Shown one piece after another: positions 18,244 to 28,407 of a stretch of 64,000 bases of DNA. Each line of letters begins with the position of its first letter. Position 1 is the first letter of the stretch. The DNA comes from Arthrobacter sp. V1I7 (GTDB lineage Bacteria > Actinomycetota > Actinomycetes > Actinomycetales > Micrococcaceae). The position numbers were made by a program, and so were the translations under genes. The stretch lies in assembly GCF_030817015.1 (NCBI RefSeq), contig NZ_JAUSYS010000001.1, forward strand, positions 1,674,001 to 1,738,000. Reading direction: 5' to 3'. The notes under the pieces are model-generated. The model was not told the origin of the DNA. It searched no databases and saw only the letters and a list, made by a program, of their open reading frames with translations.

Positions 18244-18609
18244 CGTCGGGTAATCCCGCGCGATCGCTCTGATGGCCGGTTATTCAAAGTGCTGCCGACC
18301 TCGACTAAGTCGGCCGCCGAACTCAACGACCGACCACGCAAACGACTGTAGTTCAAGAACATATCGAAGAGATCGACCAATGCTGTTGCTGCCATGAACG
18401 CTAGAGTCGGGCTGTTCCCGATTGCAGGGCGACGTGCTCGTTCGAGTCGCCCTGGCAGGGGCTGGTGTCGCTGGCGGGGCCGCGGTTGCCCGGCGAAAGC
18501 CACCGTGCAGCCACTGCCCCTGCCCATGAGAAACCTTTAGCTTCCGGGTCCTCGGGCGGGTAGCGTGGACGGCATCCGGCCAGACTGATCCGTTATGAGG
18601 AGGACGGCC
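18244..18609. other. No gene seen
   Basis: The interval separates the GMC scrap from the reductase fusion. The last bases contain GAGGAGG, the ribosome binding site for ATG 18610. Confidence 0.4.
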
Positions 18610-20368
18610 ATGGATGACGCGGTTCCGGTCATGCTGATCGCGACCACTGACCCGATCTCTCGGAACATCCTGGGCGACGAGCTGCGCCGACGCTACGGCG
18701 CCGACTACGAGGTGGTGGTCTGCGCCGATCACGCCCATGGGCGAGCGGTGCTCGACGGGCTCCGGCGCTGGAGTCGTGAGGTTGCCCTCATCGTCGCATG
18801 TTACGGGCCGGCTGACCGCGACGGGCTGGATTTCTTGCGGCGGGCCTACGTCTATCACCCGGCGGCCAAGCGTGCCGTTGCGGTCGCGTGGGGTGACTTC
18901 GCCAGCACCCCCACTGTGTTCCGGGCCGTCGCCCAAGGCCATGCCGAACTGTTCGTCATACGCCCCGAGCGGCCGCGCAATGAAGAGTTCCATGGGGCGA
19001 TTACTGACGCCCTCGACGACTGGCACCTGGCCCAGGGGGGTGGGTTCGAGGCGGTCCGGCTGATCGGGGAGCAGGGCGACGAACGGACACATGCGTTGCG
19101 CGACTCCTTCGGTCGCAACCACATCCCGGTGGGATTCCACCCGGTCGGGTCCGAGGCAACGCAGCGGATGTTGGAGAGCCTCGACCTTCACGACCCCGAG
19201 CTGCCGGTGGTGGTGCTGGAGTTCACGTCGCCGCCGACCACCCTCGTGAACCCCAGCGACGTGGAGATCGCCGACGCGTTCGGGTTGCCCCGACCGCCGC
19301 CGACGGACAAGGTTTTCGACGTCGTGGTCGTGTGCGCCGGCCCCTCCGGTCTCGCGGCGGCGGTGTATGCCTCTTCCGAGGGCCTCTCCACGATTGTGGT
19401 CGAGCAGCAGGCTGTGGGAGGCCAGGCCGGCACCAGCTCGCTGATCCGCAACTACCCGGGCTTCTCCCGCGGTGTGAGCGGCGCCCACCTAGCGTACCGG
19501 TCCTTCCACCAGGCCTGGATTTTCGGCACCGAGTTTCTGCTTATGCGGCAGGTTGAGGGCCTGGGTGTCGACGGAGTCGTGCGCACTGTGGCGATGTCCG
19601 ACGGCAGCGTGGTGCGGGGCCGCGCGGTCGTGGTGGCCACCGGCGTGGAGTACCGGCGCCTCGGCGTACCGCAGCTCGAGGGGCTGGTCGGCAGGGGTGT
19701 CTTCTACGGCGCCGTCGATGGCCGGGCAGCGCGTCTGCGTCGTCGGTGGCGGCAACTCGGCCGGACAGGCAGCGCTGCACGTCGCGAAGTACGCGAAGCA
19801 CGTGACGCTGCTGGTGCGCGGACCCACGCTGGCCGCCACCATGTCGGACTACCTCATCGCCCAGCTTGAGGCCACCCGGAACGTGACGATCCGCCGCGGA
19901 ACCGCGATCGTGGGTGGCCGCGCCGTGGACGGGCGCCTCGCCGCCATCGTCGTCACGGCCACCAGGGACTCTGACGGTGCGCCCACCGAGGAGATCGATG
20001 CGACCGGCCTGTTCGTGCTGATCGGTTCGGTGCCGCGGACGTCGTGGCTGCCCGACGTGGTGCAGCGCGACCGCGCTGGATTCCTGCGCACGGGCGGGCC
20101 CTCTGAGGTCGGGGACACCGGGTCCGACGAACCGACCAGATCGGGGTTGCCGCTGGAAACCAGCGTGCCGGGCGTCTTCGCGATCGGCGACGTCCGTTCC
20201 GGTTCGGTCAAGAGAGTGGCGACCGCGGTCGGGGACGGCGCCACCGTGATCTCGCTGCTGCACGGCTACCTGGCCGAGACCCCTCTGCCCACGCCAACAC
20301 CTGCCGCCGGGGCGGCCGTCCCCGAGGAGCCGGTTGGCGATAAGCCTCGACCGAGGCCGAATCGTTGA
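18610..20368 (+). pseudogene. Response-regulator/thioredoxin-reductase-like fusion with frameshift
   Basis: An N-terminal receiver-like domain (about 1-125) and a linker are followed by a thioredoxin-reductase-like FAD/NADPH domain. GAGGAGG supports ATG 18610. The FAD motif reads VVVCAGPSGLAAAVYASSEG, so the first Gly of GxGxxG is replaced by Cys. GGQAGTSSLIRNYPGF is present and, as in this actinobacterial subgroup, there is no CxxC. At about 19715-19735 a deletion removes several residues and shifts the frame between FYGAV and MAGQRVCVVGGGNSAGQAAL, the NADPH motif. The second frame ends with PGVFAIGDVRSGSVKRVATA, the C-terminal FAD motif. Two defects suggest it is inactive. Confidence 0.85.
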
Positions 20369-20555
20369 TCCCGTCGACGCGGCCGCCACTCCAAGGTCGC
20401 TGCGTTCCTGCTGTTCGCGCCTGGCTAGGCCTGGGTTTCGCCGTCGAGCTCGTTGGCGAGGTCACGACCCCCAGCGGAATAACCGTGCCGCAGGCGAATC
20501 TTAAGTATCACGCCGAGTACAGATACGACAGCGGGGCGGTTGTAACCCCTAGTGA

Positions 20556-20726
20556 GACCCGTCATACCCAACGCTTCTCCGGGACAACGTCAACAAAGAA
20601 TTCCACGATCACTATTTCCACACGAGCCACGGCAACGGCTACACCTGCACCTTTAATTTCGACTACCACTACACCAACGGCACGGCACAGTTCGTGTCAG
20701 AGGTCGGAGGCTGCGTTCCGGACTGA
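20556..20726 (+). pseudogene. C-terminal scrap of a secreted-type protein
   Basis: The plus frame reads DNVNKEFHDHYFHTSHGNGY, then TCTFNFDYHYTNGTAQFV and SEVGGCVPD before the stop. Two cysteines and many aromatic residues suggest an extracytoplasmic beta-rich domain. There is no start or signal peptide. Family not recognised. Confidence 0.35.
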
Positions 20727-20866
20727 CGGGACCTAGGGAATTGCTCATTTCAACGTTAAATGCAGCGTCTTTGGCGGCGGGGCGGTCCCTAATAAGTGCC
20801 ACTGCGGAGCATGAGGGATCCAATCGACGGTCAAGTCCATTTGCGTGGTGTAACCGGGCCGCTGTG

Positions 20867-22184
20867 TGATTCTTGAAAATTGGTTAGGCGCGTAGCGCCA
20901 GGTCCGGGTGCAGTTCCTCCTTTTCGTTGTCGATTGCCGGGGTGGTCCCGGCAGTCTGGGATTGCTGGATCAGCTCAAGTCCGAGGGTAGCGGCGGGACT
21001 CGATCCATTCGTCGTGCTGTTCGGCGAGCACGGCCCCTACGAGTCGGATCAGCGCGGTCCGGTCCGGGAAGATGCCCACGACATCGGTGCGGCGCCTGAT
21101 TTCCCGGTTGAGGCGCTCTTGGGGGTTGTTGGACCAGATCCGCCGCCAGAGGCCCTTGGGGAACGGTGTGAAGGCGAGGATGTCGGTCCGGGCAGCTTCG
21201 AGGTGGTCCGCTACTTTCGGAGCTTCTGGGCCGGGGCGTCCAGAACACGGTCGAACTGGGCGTGCACGGATGCCGCGTCGGGCTGGTCGTAGACCGAGTG
21301 CAGCAGTGTCTTGACCCACGGCCAGGACGCCTTCGGCGTCGCGGACATCAGGTTCGCCGAGTAGTGCGTCCGGCAGCGCTGCCACGAGGCGCCGGGCAGG
21401 GTGGCCCCGATCGCCGCGACGAGGCCTGCGTGGGCATCGCTGGTCACGAGTCTGACCCCGCTCAGCCCGCGGGCCACGAGGTCGCGGAAGAAGTCGAGCC
21501 AGCCGGTCCCGTCCCCCGCGGAGGACGCCTGAATGCCCAGGACCTCGCGGTACCCGTCGGCGTTCACGCCGGTGGCAACCATCGCGTGGATGTTGACCAC
21601 GCGCCCGCCCTCGCGGACCTTCAACACCAGGGCGTCGGCGGCCACGAACGTGTACGGGCCGGCGTTCAATGGCCGGGTGCGGAACGCCTCGACCTGCGCG
21701 TCGAGGTCCTGGGCCATGACCGAGACCTGGGACTTCGAGAGCCGGGTGATGCCCAGGGTCTTCACCAGCTTCTCCATCCGCCGCGTGGAAACTCCGAGCA
21801 GGTAGCAGGTCGCCACCACCGAGGTCAGGGCGGCCTCGGCACGCCGGCGGCGCTCGAGCAGCCAGTCCGGGAAATACGAGCCTTGCCGGAGCTTGGGAAT
21901 CGATACTTCCAGGGTCCCGGTGCGGGTATCAAAGGTCCGGTCCCGGTACCCGTTGCGCGAGTTTGTCCGGGTCGCGGAGCGCGCCCCGTATTCGGCGCCG
22001 CAGACGGCGTCCGCCTCGGCACTCATGAGCGCATTGATGAACGTGGTCAGCATCGAGCGCATCAGGTCAGGGCTGGCCTGCTCGAGTTGTTCGGACAGGA
22101 AGCGGGCAGGGTCGATATTATGGGATGCGGTCATCGCGTGAAATATCCTTGTGAACAGACTTTGGTAGGTCTTTTCAAGAATCA
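20867..22184 (-). mobile_element. IS256-family insertion sequence
   Basis: The ends carry an inverted repeat: TGATTCTTGAAAA at 20867-20879 and its exact complement at 22172-22184. The length of about 1.32 kb fits IS256 elements. The single transposase gene fills it. No direct duplication of the flanks could be seen, so flanking DNA may have rearranged. Confidence 0.8.
20884..22134 (-). pseudogene. IS256-family (mutator-type) transposase, two frameshifts
   Basis: From ATG 22134 (MTASHNIDPARFLSEQLEQ) the protein follows the family closely: [35 protein letters not shown] with the first catalytic Asp, [14 protein letters not shown] with the second, and [15 protein letters not shown]. The frame shifts at about 21215-21235 before [15 protein letters not shown] and [20 protein letters not shown], which carries the final Glu. 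It shifts again near 20983 before [15 protein letters not shown] and the stop at 20884. Two indels make the element inactive. Confidence 0.9.
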
Positions 22185-22379
22185 TGCGATGGCCGCCTCA
22201 CATTCGGGCAACAAGCCCAAGCCGGGCCGTTACACCACGCTAATGGGGCACTACCCCGGATCCTAAGCTGACGCGTTGGACGTTGTGCGAGCGACCGCTT
22301 CCGAATGTCGCGCCGGGATCCCGAGCAGGCATGAGAGAGTGCAACCATGAAAAACGACGAAGGGGACTGCCCCCGGTTC

Positions 22380-22455
22380 TTCAAGTGACCGAAAAATTTC
22401 CCGCGAACACGGGGGTCAACTACGCAGAATGGTCCAGATAGATCGGAATCTCACA
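22380..22455. repeat. 76-bp dispersed repeat, copy 1
   Basis: This block is about three-quarters identical to 30787-30862. Shared parts include TTCAAGTGA, ATTTCCC, GGGGTCAAC, AATGG and CGGAATCTCACA. It lies between the IS256 and IS1380 elements. It may be the end of an insertion sequence of unknown type. Confidence 0.5.
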
Positions 22456-22520
22456 GGCTTCTTTTTGGCGGTTCGATCACTAGTTGGCGAAACGGGACTG
22501 AAAACCCGGCGAATACTGGC

Positions 22521-24265
22521 CTAGCCCGGATTTTGCATCGGTCGTCGGTCGGGGGTGTTGATGGCGGCTGAGCGGCTGGCGTGTTGTCTGGGCGGATTCC
22601 GGGCACCCTCGACCGTCCCATGCGCCGGGGTTGGCGCGGGTTTCCACGTACCCGTGATGGCTGTCTGTCTGCTCGCAGTGATGGGGCTGGTTCCGGGCGT
22701 CAGGTCTGCATGATGGCGGTGGGGTTCTTGAGGCTCGCCGCGATGCTTGCGGTGGCTTCGAGTAATCTGTGGATCAGTTGGTGTTCGGGTGCCGTTCCGG
22801 GCAGGAGGAGATAGCTCTTTCTGGCGCGGGTGATGATCTTGCCTGCAGTGGCGAAGAGCCGGTAGCGCCAGCGTTTGATGTCCCATCCCTTGGCGTGGTC
22901 GCCGGCGGGGAGCGCGGTGAGCTGGAGCCAGGAGACGAGGTTGGAGGCCAGGGCTGCGATCCACGCCCAGGCCTGGTTCGCGGCGAAGTCGAAGAACGGC
23001 AGCTTGCCCAGACCGGTGTTTTTCAGGGTCTTGATCCGGTTTTCGCACCGGGCCCGGGCGCGGTGTCTGGCGTCAAGGAACGGGCCGTGCCAGCGCGGTG
23101 AGTTGGTCAGGAACGCGGTGATCCGGTGCCCGTCGATGTCCAGCAGCGTCGGTTGCGCGCCGGGGTGCAGGGGCTCGGCGCGCAGGAACAGGTTCGTTCC
23201 CGGCGGGTAGTCGGTGAGCGGGATGATGTCGGTGGCGTTGATGACCCAGGCATCGGTCCGGTCGTTGCCGGCCTGGTCCAGGGCCGGCTGCCAGTTCTTC
23301 TTGTCGTTGATCCAATCGACCATGTGGGCTTTGGCCGCGGGGACGGGGTAGGAGACGGAGAACTGGGCGTTCCGGCTGTGCAGGTACCAGAGGAACTTCC
23401 TTGAGGCTCCGGCGCTGTCGGTGCGGACCAGGACGTTCTCTCCGGCCAGCGCCCCGGTCTCGTCGAAGAATCCTTCGGGCAGGCCGGACACGGCGGTCTC
23501 GAAGACGCGGATGTGGTCATCGGCGCTGTTCGCGCCGGCGTTGCCGGGCCGCAGCAGGCAGGCGAGGATTTCCCCGGTGCCGTTACCGGCACCGTAGTCA
23601 CAGGACGCGATGAAGGGGGCGAAGCCGTAGCCGCCCTTGTAGGTGCCGGCGACGTTTTCCTTCTCCGAGTGTGAGGCCACGAGGGTGGCGTCCAGGTCCA
23701 GGATGAGCGGATCCGCCGCTGTCGCCGACAACGCCGGGTTCCGGTTCCCGGCCGCTTCCCAGGCCGTGGAGCGCAGTTGCCGGGTGAGGGTTTCGATGCC
23801 ATAGCCGAACAGCTCGGGGTTCGTCACGGTCCGTTCGAAAAACCGGGACACCGTCGCGTTCGAGGGCAGCTGGCCGAAGACCCCCGGTGAGACCCGCAGG
23901 ATGTCCAGATCGGACACGTGTTCACCTCCGGCGGCCAGCATCGCCGCCAGAGAACCGACCAGCCGGCCGGGCCGGTGCGTCGCGCCTGCGGGAACGAACT
24001 GGCCCAACCGGTCCTCGCACAGTGCCCCGAAACCCAGGGCATCCATGAAACCGGTCAGGACCTTCACCCCGGCGTGGGAGACCAGCGACTGGCCGGTGAA
24101 AGTGACCGGAACGGACGGAAAAACACAGGTAGACTTTTGCATCGAAAGGGTGCTCCTTCACTCGGCAAATAACGGTCTCGACAACCACTATTTTCCCAGC
24201 TCAGAGCACCCTTTCCCTGCTTAAACACACACCCTCAGCCACCCGCCATGAAATCCCCGGGCTAG
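22521..24265 (-). mobile_element. IS1380-family insertion sequence
   Basis: The ends read CTAGCCCGG(G)ATTT in inverted orientation at 22521 and 24265. The length of about 1.75 kb and single large transposase gene fit IS1380. An 11-base word CTAGTTGGCGA occurs 30 bases outside the left end (22490-22500) and at the right end (24262-24272), hinting at an earlier rearrangement. Confidence 0.8.
22700..24142 (-). CDS. IS1380-family transposase
   Basis: An intact 480-residue DDE transposase. It contains LILDLDATLVASHSEKENVA with the first catalytic Asp, GGYGFAPFIASCDYGAGNGT typical of the family, LVRTDSAGASRKFLWYL with the second Asp, and the C-terminal part CENRIKTLKNTGLGKLPF with the acidic residue before FAANQAWAWIAALASNLV. 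Among the three larger insertion sequences in the window this one and IS481 have undamaged genes, so both may still move. The start ATG lies about 120 bases inside the right end. Confidence 0.92.
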   Translation of the reverse strand: MQKSTCVFPSVPVTFTGQSLVSHAGVKVLTGFMDALGFGALCEDRLGQFVPAGATHRPGRLVGSLAAMLAAGGEHVSDLDILRVSPGVFGQLPSNATVSRFFERTVTNPELFGYGIETLTRQLRSTAWEAAGNRNPALSATAADPLILDLDATLVASHSEKENVAGTYKGGYGFAPFIASCDYGAGNGTGEILACLLRPGNAGANSADDHIRVFETAVSGLPEGFFDETGALAGENVLVRTDSAGASRKFLWYLHSRNAQFSVSYPVPAAKAHMVDWINDKKNWQPALDQAGNDRTDAWVINATDIIPLTDYPPGTNLFLRAEPLHPGAQPTLLDIDGHRITAFLTNSPRWHGPFLDARHRARARCENRIKTLKNTGLGKLPFFDFAANQAWAWIAALASNLVSWLQLTALPAGDHAKGWDIKRWRYRLFATAGKIITRARKSYLLLPGTAPEHQLIHRLLEATASIAASLKNPTAIMQT

Positions 24266-24648
24266 TTGGCGATTGAAGAATCTGATCAGAGTGGACGGGT
24301 CAGCTCGTCGGGTACCACTCTGGAGCGGCGACCACCGTCCTGGTTCTCTTGATAATCCGGTTCTCGATCAGCGTTTTTGGTTCTTGATCCCGCGCGGGAC
24401 CCTAACGCGCGGGACCTTATATGTTGAGCGACCCGACCCAAAGAGGAAACGAATTCCGGGCAACATGACCGTGGTCTAACTTGCCCCGAATCTTACTGAG
24501 CTATGACGAGCGTCACAGATGGGCATTCTTTTACGTGAGCCGCACGACCGACGGCGGACGGTGCCGAAGCGTGTCCTGGCATGGGGCTGGTGCCGGTTCG
24601 TTTAGGCTTATCGGGGCCAGTAGGGCCGGCCGCAATATTGGGGGAACG
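24266..24648. other. Intergenic stretch before the Ltp-type gene
   Basis: No gene is visible. GGGGGAA at 24640-24646 serves as the ribosome binding site for ATG 24649. Confidence 0.4.
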
Positions 24649-25522
24649 ATGAGCACAATGAAACAGGCCCGCAGGGCCTCCGCCGCACTGGCAGCCGTCG
24701 TGGCGGCTGCAGCCCTTACGCTCGGCGCGGCCGGGCCTGCCCATGCACAGCCGGGTCTCGCTTCGCACAGTGTGAGGGCACCCCTGTCGAAGGCTTCCAC
24801 GGTCAAGGTCGGCCAGCCGGTCAATGTAGAGGCCTCCGTCAAGGGCAAAACCGTGAAGGTCACTTGGAGCAAGCCGGCCGTCACCGGCGCGGTCACCGGA
24901 TACGAGATCAAGGTCGGATCCAAAACCTACAAGGGTCCCCGCGTCGTCCCGCGCCAAGTGGGCCACGGTGGCGCAGGCCGGCACGCACACGGTGAAGATC
25001 CGGGCCATCGCAAAGTCCGCGAACGGCAAGAACCGTGCCTACGGACCTTGGGTCACCAGAACGGTCAGTGTTGAGGCCGCCGCCAAAACTAGGACGATCA
25101 GCCAGCGGAACGCTCTGGAAACAGCTGCTCGTTACCTCGAATACTCCGCCTTCTCTCGCTCCGGTCTGATCAGGCAGCTGGAGTACGAGAAGTATTCGAC
25201 CGCCGATGCGACTTGGGCCGTGGACCGCGTGACAGTCAACTGGAAGGAGCAGGCCGCCAAAGCAGCCAAAAATTACCTCGAATACTCCGCCTTCTCTCGC
25301 GTCGGTCTGATCAGGCAACTGGAATTCGAGAAGTATTCGACCGCCGATGCGACTTGGGCCGTGGACCGCGTGACAGTCAACTGGAACGAGCAGGCCGCCA
25401 AAACAGCCAAAAATTACCTCGAATACTCCGCCTTCTCCCGCGGCGGGCTGTTTGATCAGCTGATCTTTGAGGGCTACACCCCGCAGCAGGCCAAGTACGG
25501 AGTGGGCCGGACGGGTCTGTAG
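24649..25522 (+). pseudogene. Secreted protein with FN3-like domain and three Ltp repeats, frameshifted
   Basis: ATG 24649 begins a signal peptide (ALAAVVAAAALTLGAAGPAHA). A fibronectin-III-like segment follows (VKVTWSKPAVTGAVTGYEIK, then after a frame change near 24940 GTHTVKIRAIAKSANGKNRA). The C-terminus has three copies of the Ltp (host cell surface-exposed lipoprotein, PF07553) repeat: ARYLEYSAFSRSGLIRQLEY...TWAVDRVTVNWKEQA. In phage TP-J34, Ltp blocks DNA injection of other phages. Here the role is unknown. Without the single frame change the protein would have about 290 residues. There is no lipobox, so it would be secreted and not lipidated. Confidence 0.82.
25133..25522 (+). repeat. 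141-bp tandem coding repeats (two full, one partial)
   Basis: Copies begin at 25133, 25274 and 25415, each with TACCTCGAATACTCCGCC. The first two are nearly identical at DNA level over 141 bases (47 codons). The third diverges after its first half. Such near identity points to recent duplication or gene conversion. Confidence 0.8.
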
Positions 25523-25879
25523 CGGTCTGTCCCGGTTCTCCTGGTGGTGTCGAGGCCGATGCTGCCGCTGGAACTGAGCAACCAAAATACTGCTGCGCCA
25601 TCCGCACCGAGGCGCTGAGATCCTTCCCTCACGTCCCAGCCCGTCTGGCGGGACGGGCTGGACACGGGTACGAACCTAGATCCGCAATTAGGTCGATTTC
25701 AGGTACTCGTTGTCGGTGGCCACAAGATAAAAAGTACGGTGTCGGATTCTTTGCCTGGGACAACCTAAGAGTGAAGATAGCTGCCCTAAATCCATCCTGA
25801 TTCGTTCGCAAAGTGCTGCATCTGGAATGGCAGCGGCGTCCTCAGGCCAGGGGGAGTCGGACGGCACTAGTTGATCACC
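25523..25879. other. No gene seen
   Basis: There is no convincing frame here. The GC content is lower in 25680-25800 than around it. Confidence 0.4.
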
Positions 25880-26425
25880 ATGACTGGTCATTCAGCCTCT
25901 CTGAATGCCCGGGATGAAGCTGAAATCAGGGAGCGGCTCAGGTCGCAGGAAGAGAATCTGATCCGCTCTGCCGCCGCGTTGGCCGAAGTCATCCGACATA
26001 TTGAACGGGGGCGTGAGGCCAGCCCTAGTTCGCCCGTTCGGTGCAGGCAGAGGAAAACCGGTGGCGCGCCATCGACCGCGAGTTCGGGCTTCTCGGCAGT
26101 GCCGAGGTTGCCGAACTGCTCGGCGCCAGCAGGACCAACCGGAATCTGGCCCGCAGTCTCGCCAAAAAAGGACGGATCCTTGGTTTCAGGCGCGGCGGCA
26201 GAATCCTCTACCAGGGCTTCCAGCTCGACCCCGGCACCCGCGCGGTGCGTCCTGAGTGGCCCGCGTCATTGAGCTGGGCCGAGACTCCCGGTGGGAGGCC
26301 ACCCATCTGCTGCAGTGCTCTGCGCGCCCAACTGCTTTCTTGGAGGAGCCCGCCCGGTAGACGTCCTGGAGGACGAACCGAAGATGCTGGAGGCAGCCCG
26401 CGCGGACCTGACGCTTCGGGGGTGA
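25880..26425 (+). pseudogene. MbcA/ParS/Xre antitoxin-like protein with several frameshifts
   Basis: From ATG 25880 an N-terminal helix (RDEAEIRERLRSQEENLIRS) leads by a frame change near 26030 to EFGLLGSAEVAELLGASRTN, a winged-helix or HTH-like part, and KKGRILGFRRGGRILYQGFQ. Another frame change near 26255 gives VIELGRDSRWEATHLLQ and FLEEPARPVDVLEDEPKM, with one more shift inside. The order HTH, GFQ, then ARPVDVL resembles DUF2384-type antitoxin-like proteins and, in its last part, the gene at 6802-7176. At least three lesions make it dead. Confidence 0.6.
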
Positions 26426-26609
26426 ATCCTGACACGGGCTGAGTCATCGACTTCTGCACCATCGGTTGCTACATCCAGGCGGATGAGGGGAGCCGGCCCA
26501 GCACAAGCCGGTTGCTCAGCAGCCAGCTCTCAGAGATCGGCACCGTTCCGGATAGATTGACTCCTAATAGCTTGCCCTCTGTTTCCCAGGTAAAGGACGC
26601 CGGCTGTGG

Positions 26610-27122
26610 ATGAATCTTTTGAGAACCCTGCTGTCGATTCTGACCGCCGTGCGGAACTCCTCAATGCAGCGCAGTGTAGGCGCCATCGTCGATCAGGTGA
26701 ACCTGGAAAGTGGCGCCCGGCAGTCAGTCGAAGTCATGGTCAGCTACAGCTACAGCGACAGGATCTGGACGGTTACCGACGATCACAAGACCTGGTTGTT
26801 CACGCCTGCCCGTGGCGGCAGGATTTATTACCGCAACGGAAAGATCGAGGAGACGCCACGGGACCGGGACGATTACCTGCCACCGGAGATCGCCCTGTTC
26901 TTTCCGTTGTCCATGCGGATCTGGGGCGGAATCCCGGACGACCACAGGGTGGCGGGAGCTGAAGCGGAAGGCGAGGGAGTCAGGCTTGCCCTGGCTGCCA
27001 TTGAAGATCCCCGCTTCACCGGGTCTGCGTTCGTTAACACCAAGTACGGGGTCATGACCGAGTACGTGACGTCCGGGCGGACGTTCACGGTCCGCGACCT
27101 CAGCTGGCTCCCGCGCCTGTGA
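26610..27122 (+). CDS. Unknown 170-residue protein
   Basis: The frame is open and balanced: an amphipathic N-terminal helix (LLRTLLSILTAVRNSSMQRS), then beta-rich sequence SYSYSDRIWTVTDDHKTWLF, YYRNGKIEETPRDRDDY, and a C-terminal part VNTKYGVMTEYVTSGRTFTV. I do not recognise a family. The tail recalls small actinobacterial proteins that sense or bind lipids, but this is only an impression. No operon partner. Confidence 0.5.
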   Translation: MNLLRTLLSILTAVRNSSMQRSVGAIVDQVNLESGARQSVEVMVSYSYSDRIWTVTDDHKTWLFTPARGGRIYYRNGKIEETPRDRDDYLPPEIALFFPLSMRIWGGIPDDHRVAGAEAEGEGVRLALAAIEDPRFTGSAFVNTKYGVMTEYVTSGRTFTVRDLSWLPRL

Positions 27123-27178
27123 GACCGCAGCGCAAAGACAGCATCCCTCTAAACCGATGGCGTTAGTAAGTTGGCCGT

Positions 27179-27552
27179 ATGAGTCTTCACTGCCGCATGA
27201 TGTCCGCGCTGTGGGCTTTGGGTGTCCTGGCGTCCATTGGCCTCGCAGCGTGGGGAATGCTGATGACACTCTTCCTGTTCGGATACCCCGACGCTTTCGT
27301 TCGGGAAAGGTCCGGACATGTGCTGATCTTCTTTGGGAGCGGCAGCTTCTGTCGGGTCCGCCGCATGGTCGCTCTTAAGCGGCCGGGCACGGCCGGTGAC
27401 TTTTGCGGTCGCTGCTGCAGCGCTGCTTGTCGGTCTGCCGAATCTCACAGGCAGCGACAGCTATGTTGACGTTCTTTGGCGGGATCATTGCCCTTCCTGC
27501 CGCGTTCGCCGGGCTGCTAATCGAGCTGCTGGGCGGGTCGTACGGAGGGTAA
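27179..27552 (+). pseudogene. Small multi-span membrane protein broken by frameshifts
   Basis: Pieces in three frames join into a plausible membrane protein: MSALWALGVLASIGLAAWGM, LLSGRARPVTFAVAAAALLV, then MLTFFGGIIALPAAFAGLLI and ELLGGSYGG before the stop. The frame changes lie near 27330 and 27470. Family not recognised. Confidence 0.4.
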
Positions 27553-27948
27553 GCGTGATCTGTCTCAAATAGGGCCCTTGGCCGGCGAAATTGCATCAAT
27601 CACAGCCGTTACTGGCAGGTCTGAGTATCAGGTTTGGGCGTATTCCTTGTCGCAGTGCAGACACAGAGGCACGCGGCAGGCCCGCGCCAGCCATCTGCGC
27701 TGACTCCTCGCAGCGCCGGGCCGTGGCTTCGCGGGGACGGGATTAGCCCATGCCTGTAGGACCGGCCCACGCTCCCGGGGCGCCGGTCCCGCCACCACCG
27801 CGGTCGTCATCTCTGCCACAACGTATGCAGCGCTTATATAGACTGCCGTCTTCGTTGTGTTCGACATGCCATTCATGGCGGATATTCAGCTTGCACAGCA
27901 GGGCCTGGAGCATGATCCTCTCCGATCAAAAAGGGCCGGTCTGGGCCA
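27553..27948. other. No gene seen
   Basis: The interval separates two membrane-protein loci. The frames present are short and without coding character. Confidence 0.4.
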
Positions 27949-28407
27949 CTATTTTTTCGTTGCGCGGCGTCGTGTTCTGAGCATGGCGGCAGCGGCCACC
28001 AGAATCAGCAGGATAATGCCAGCGATGAATGCGGCGGTTGTCCCTATTCCGTAGGACATGGATTCTTCTCCGGAACCGGCGAGCAAGTGACCGCGCTGCA
28101 CGTCAAGCCAAACGCTGGCCCCGGACAGCAATACGAGCAGAGGCAGTTGAGGTAGTCCGACCAAGAAAGAAGGAGCAATCTTCAGCGGAATGCCAAGGCG
28201 GCGGCTGCCAAGATAAGCCGTAAGGGGAGCCGCCAAAAGCATGGCGACCAACCAGCCGGCCGGGGCCGGGTCTGTCGTGGAAGGATTACCCAGCACTATC
28301 GGGATGAATACCAACACGGTGGCAGCCCCAGAGGCCGTGGCCAGCCAGGCGACACGGCTGGCGGACGCCTTCCTGGTCGAACGACGATCAGCGGCAGAAG
28401 TGTTCAT
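27949..28407 (-). CDS. Unknown four-span membrane protein
   Basis: An intact 152-residue protein with a polar head and four hydrophobic helices: VAWLATASGAATVLVFIPIV, GWLVAMLLAAPLTAYLG, FLVGLPQLPLLVLLSG and IGTTAAFIAGIILLILVAAA, ending in RTRRRATKK. The basic tail places the C-terminus inside. No family is recognised and no neighbour suggests a role. Confidence 0.6.
   Translation of the reverse strand: MNTSAADRRSTRKASASRVAWLATASGAATVLVFIPIVLGNPSTTDPAPAGWLVAMLLAAPLTAYLGSRRLGIPLKIAPSFLVGLPQLPLLVLLSGASVWLDVQRGHLLAGSGEESMSYGIGTTAAFIAGIILLILVAAAAMLRTRRRATKK

Noticed and set aside
18280..19488. 402-residue minus-strand ORF
   Set aside because: It is the antisense shadow of the reductase fusion, with Arg/Gly/Pro-rich composition and no motif.
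21262..22266. 334-residue plus-strand ORF
   Set aside because: It lies antisense to the IS256 transposase and has no independent protein character.
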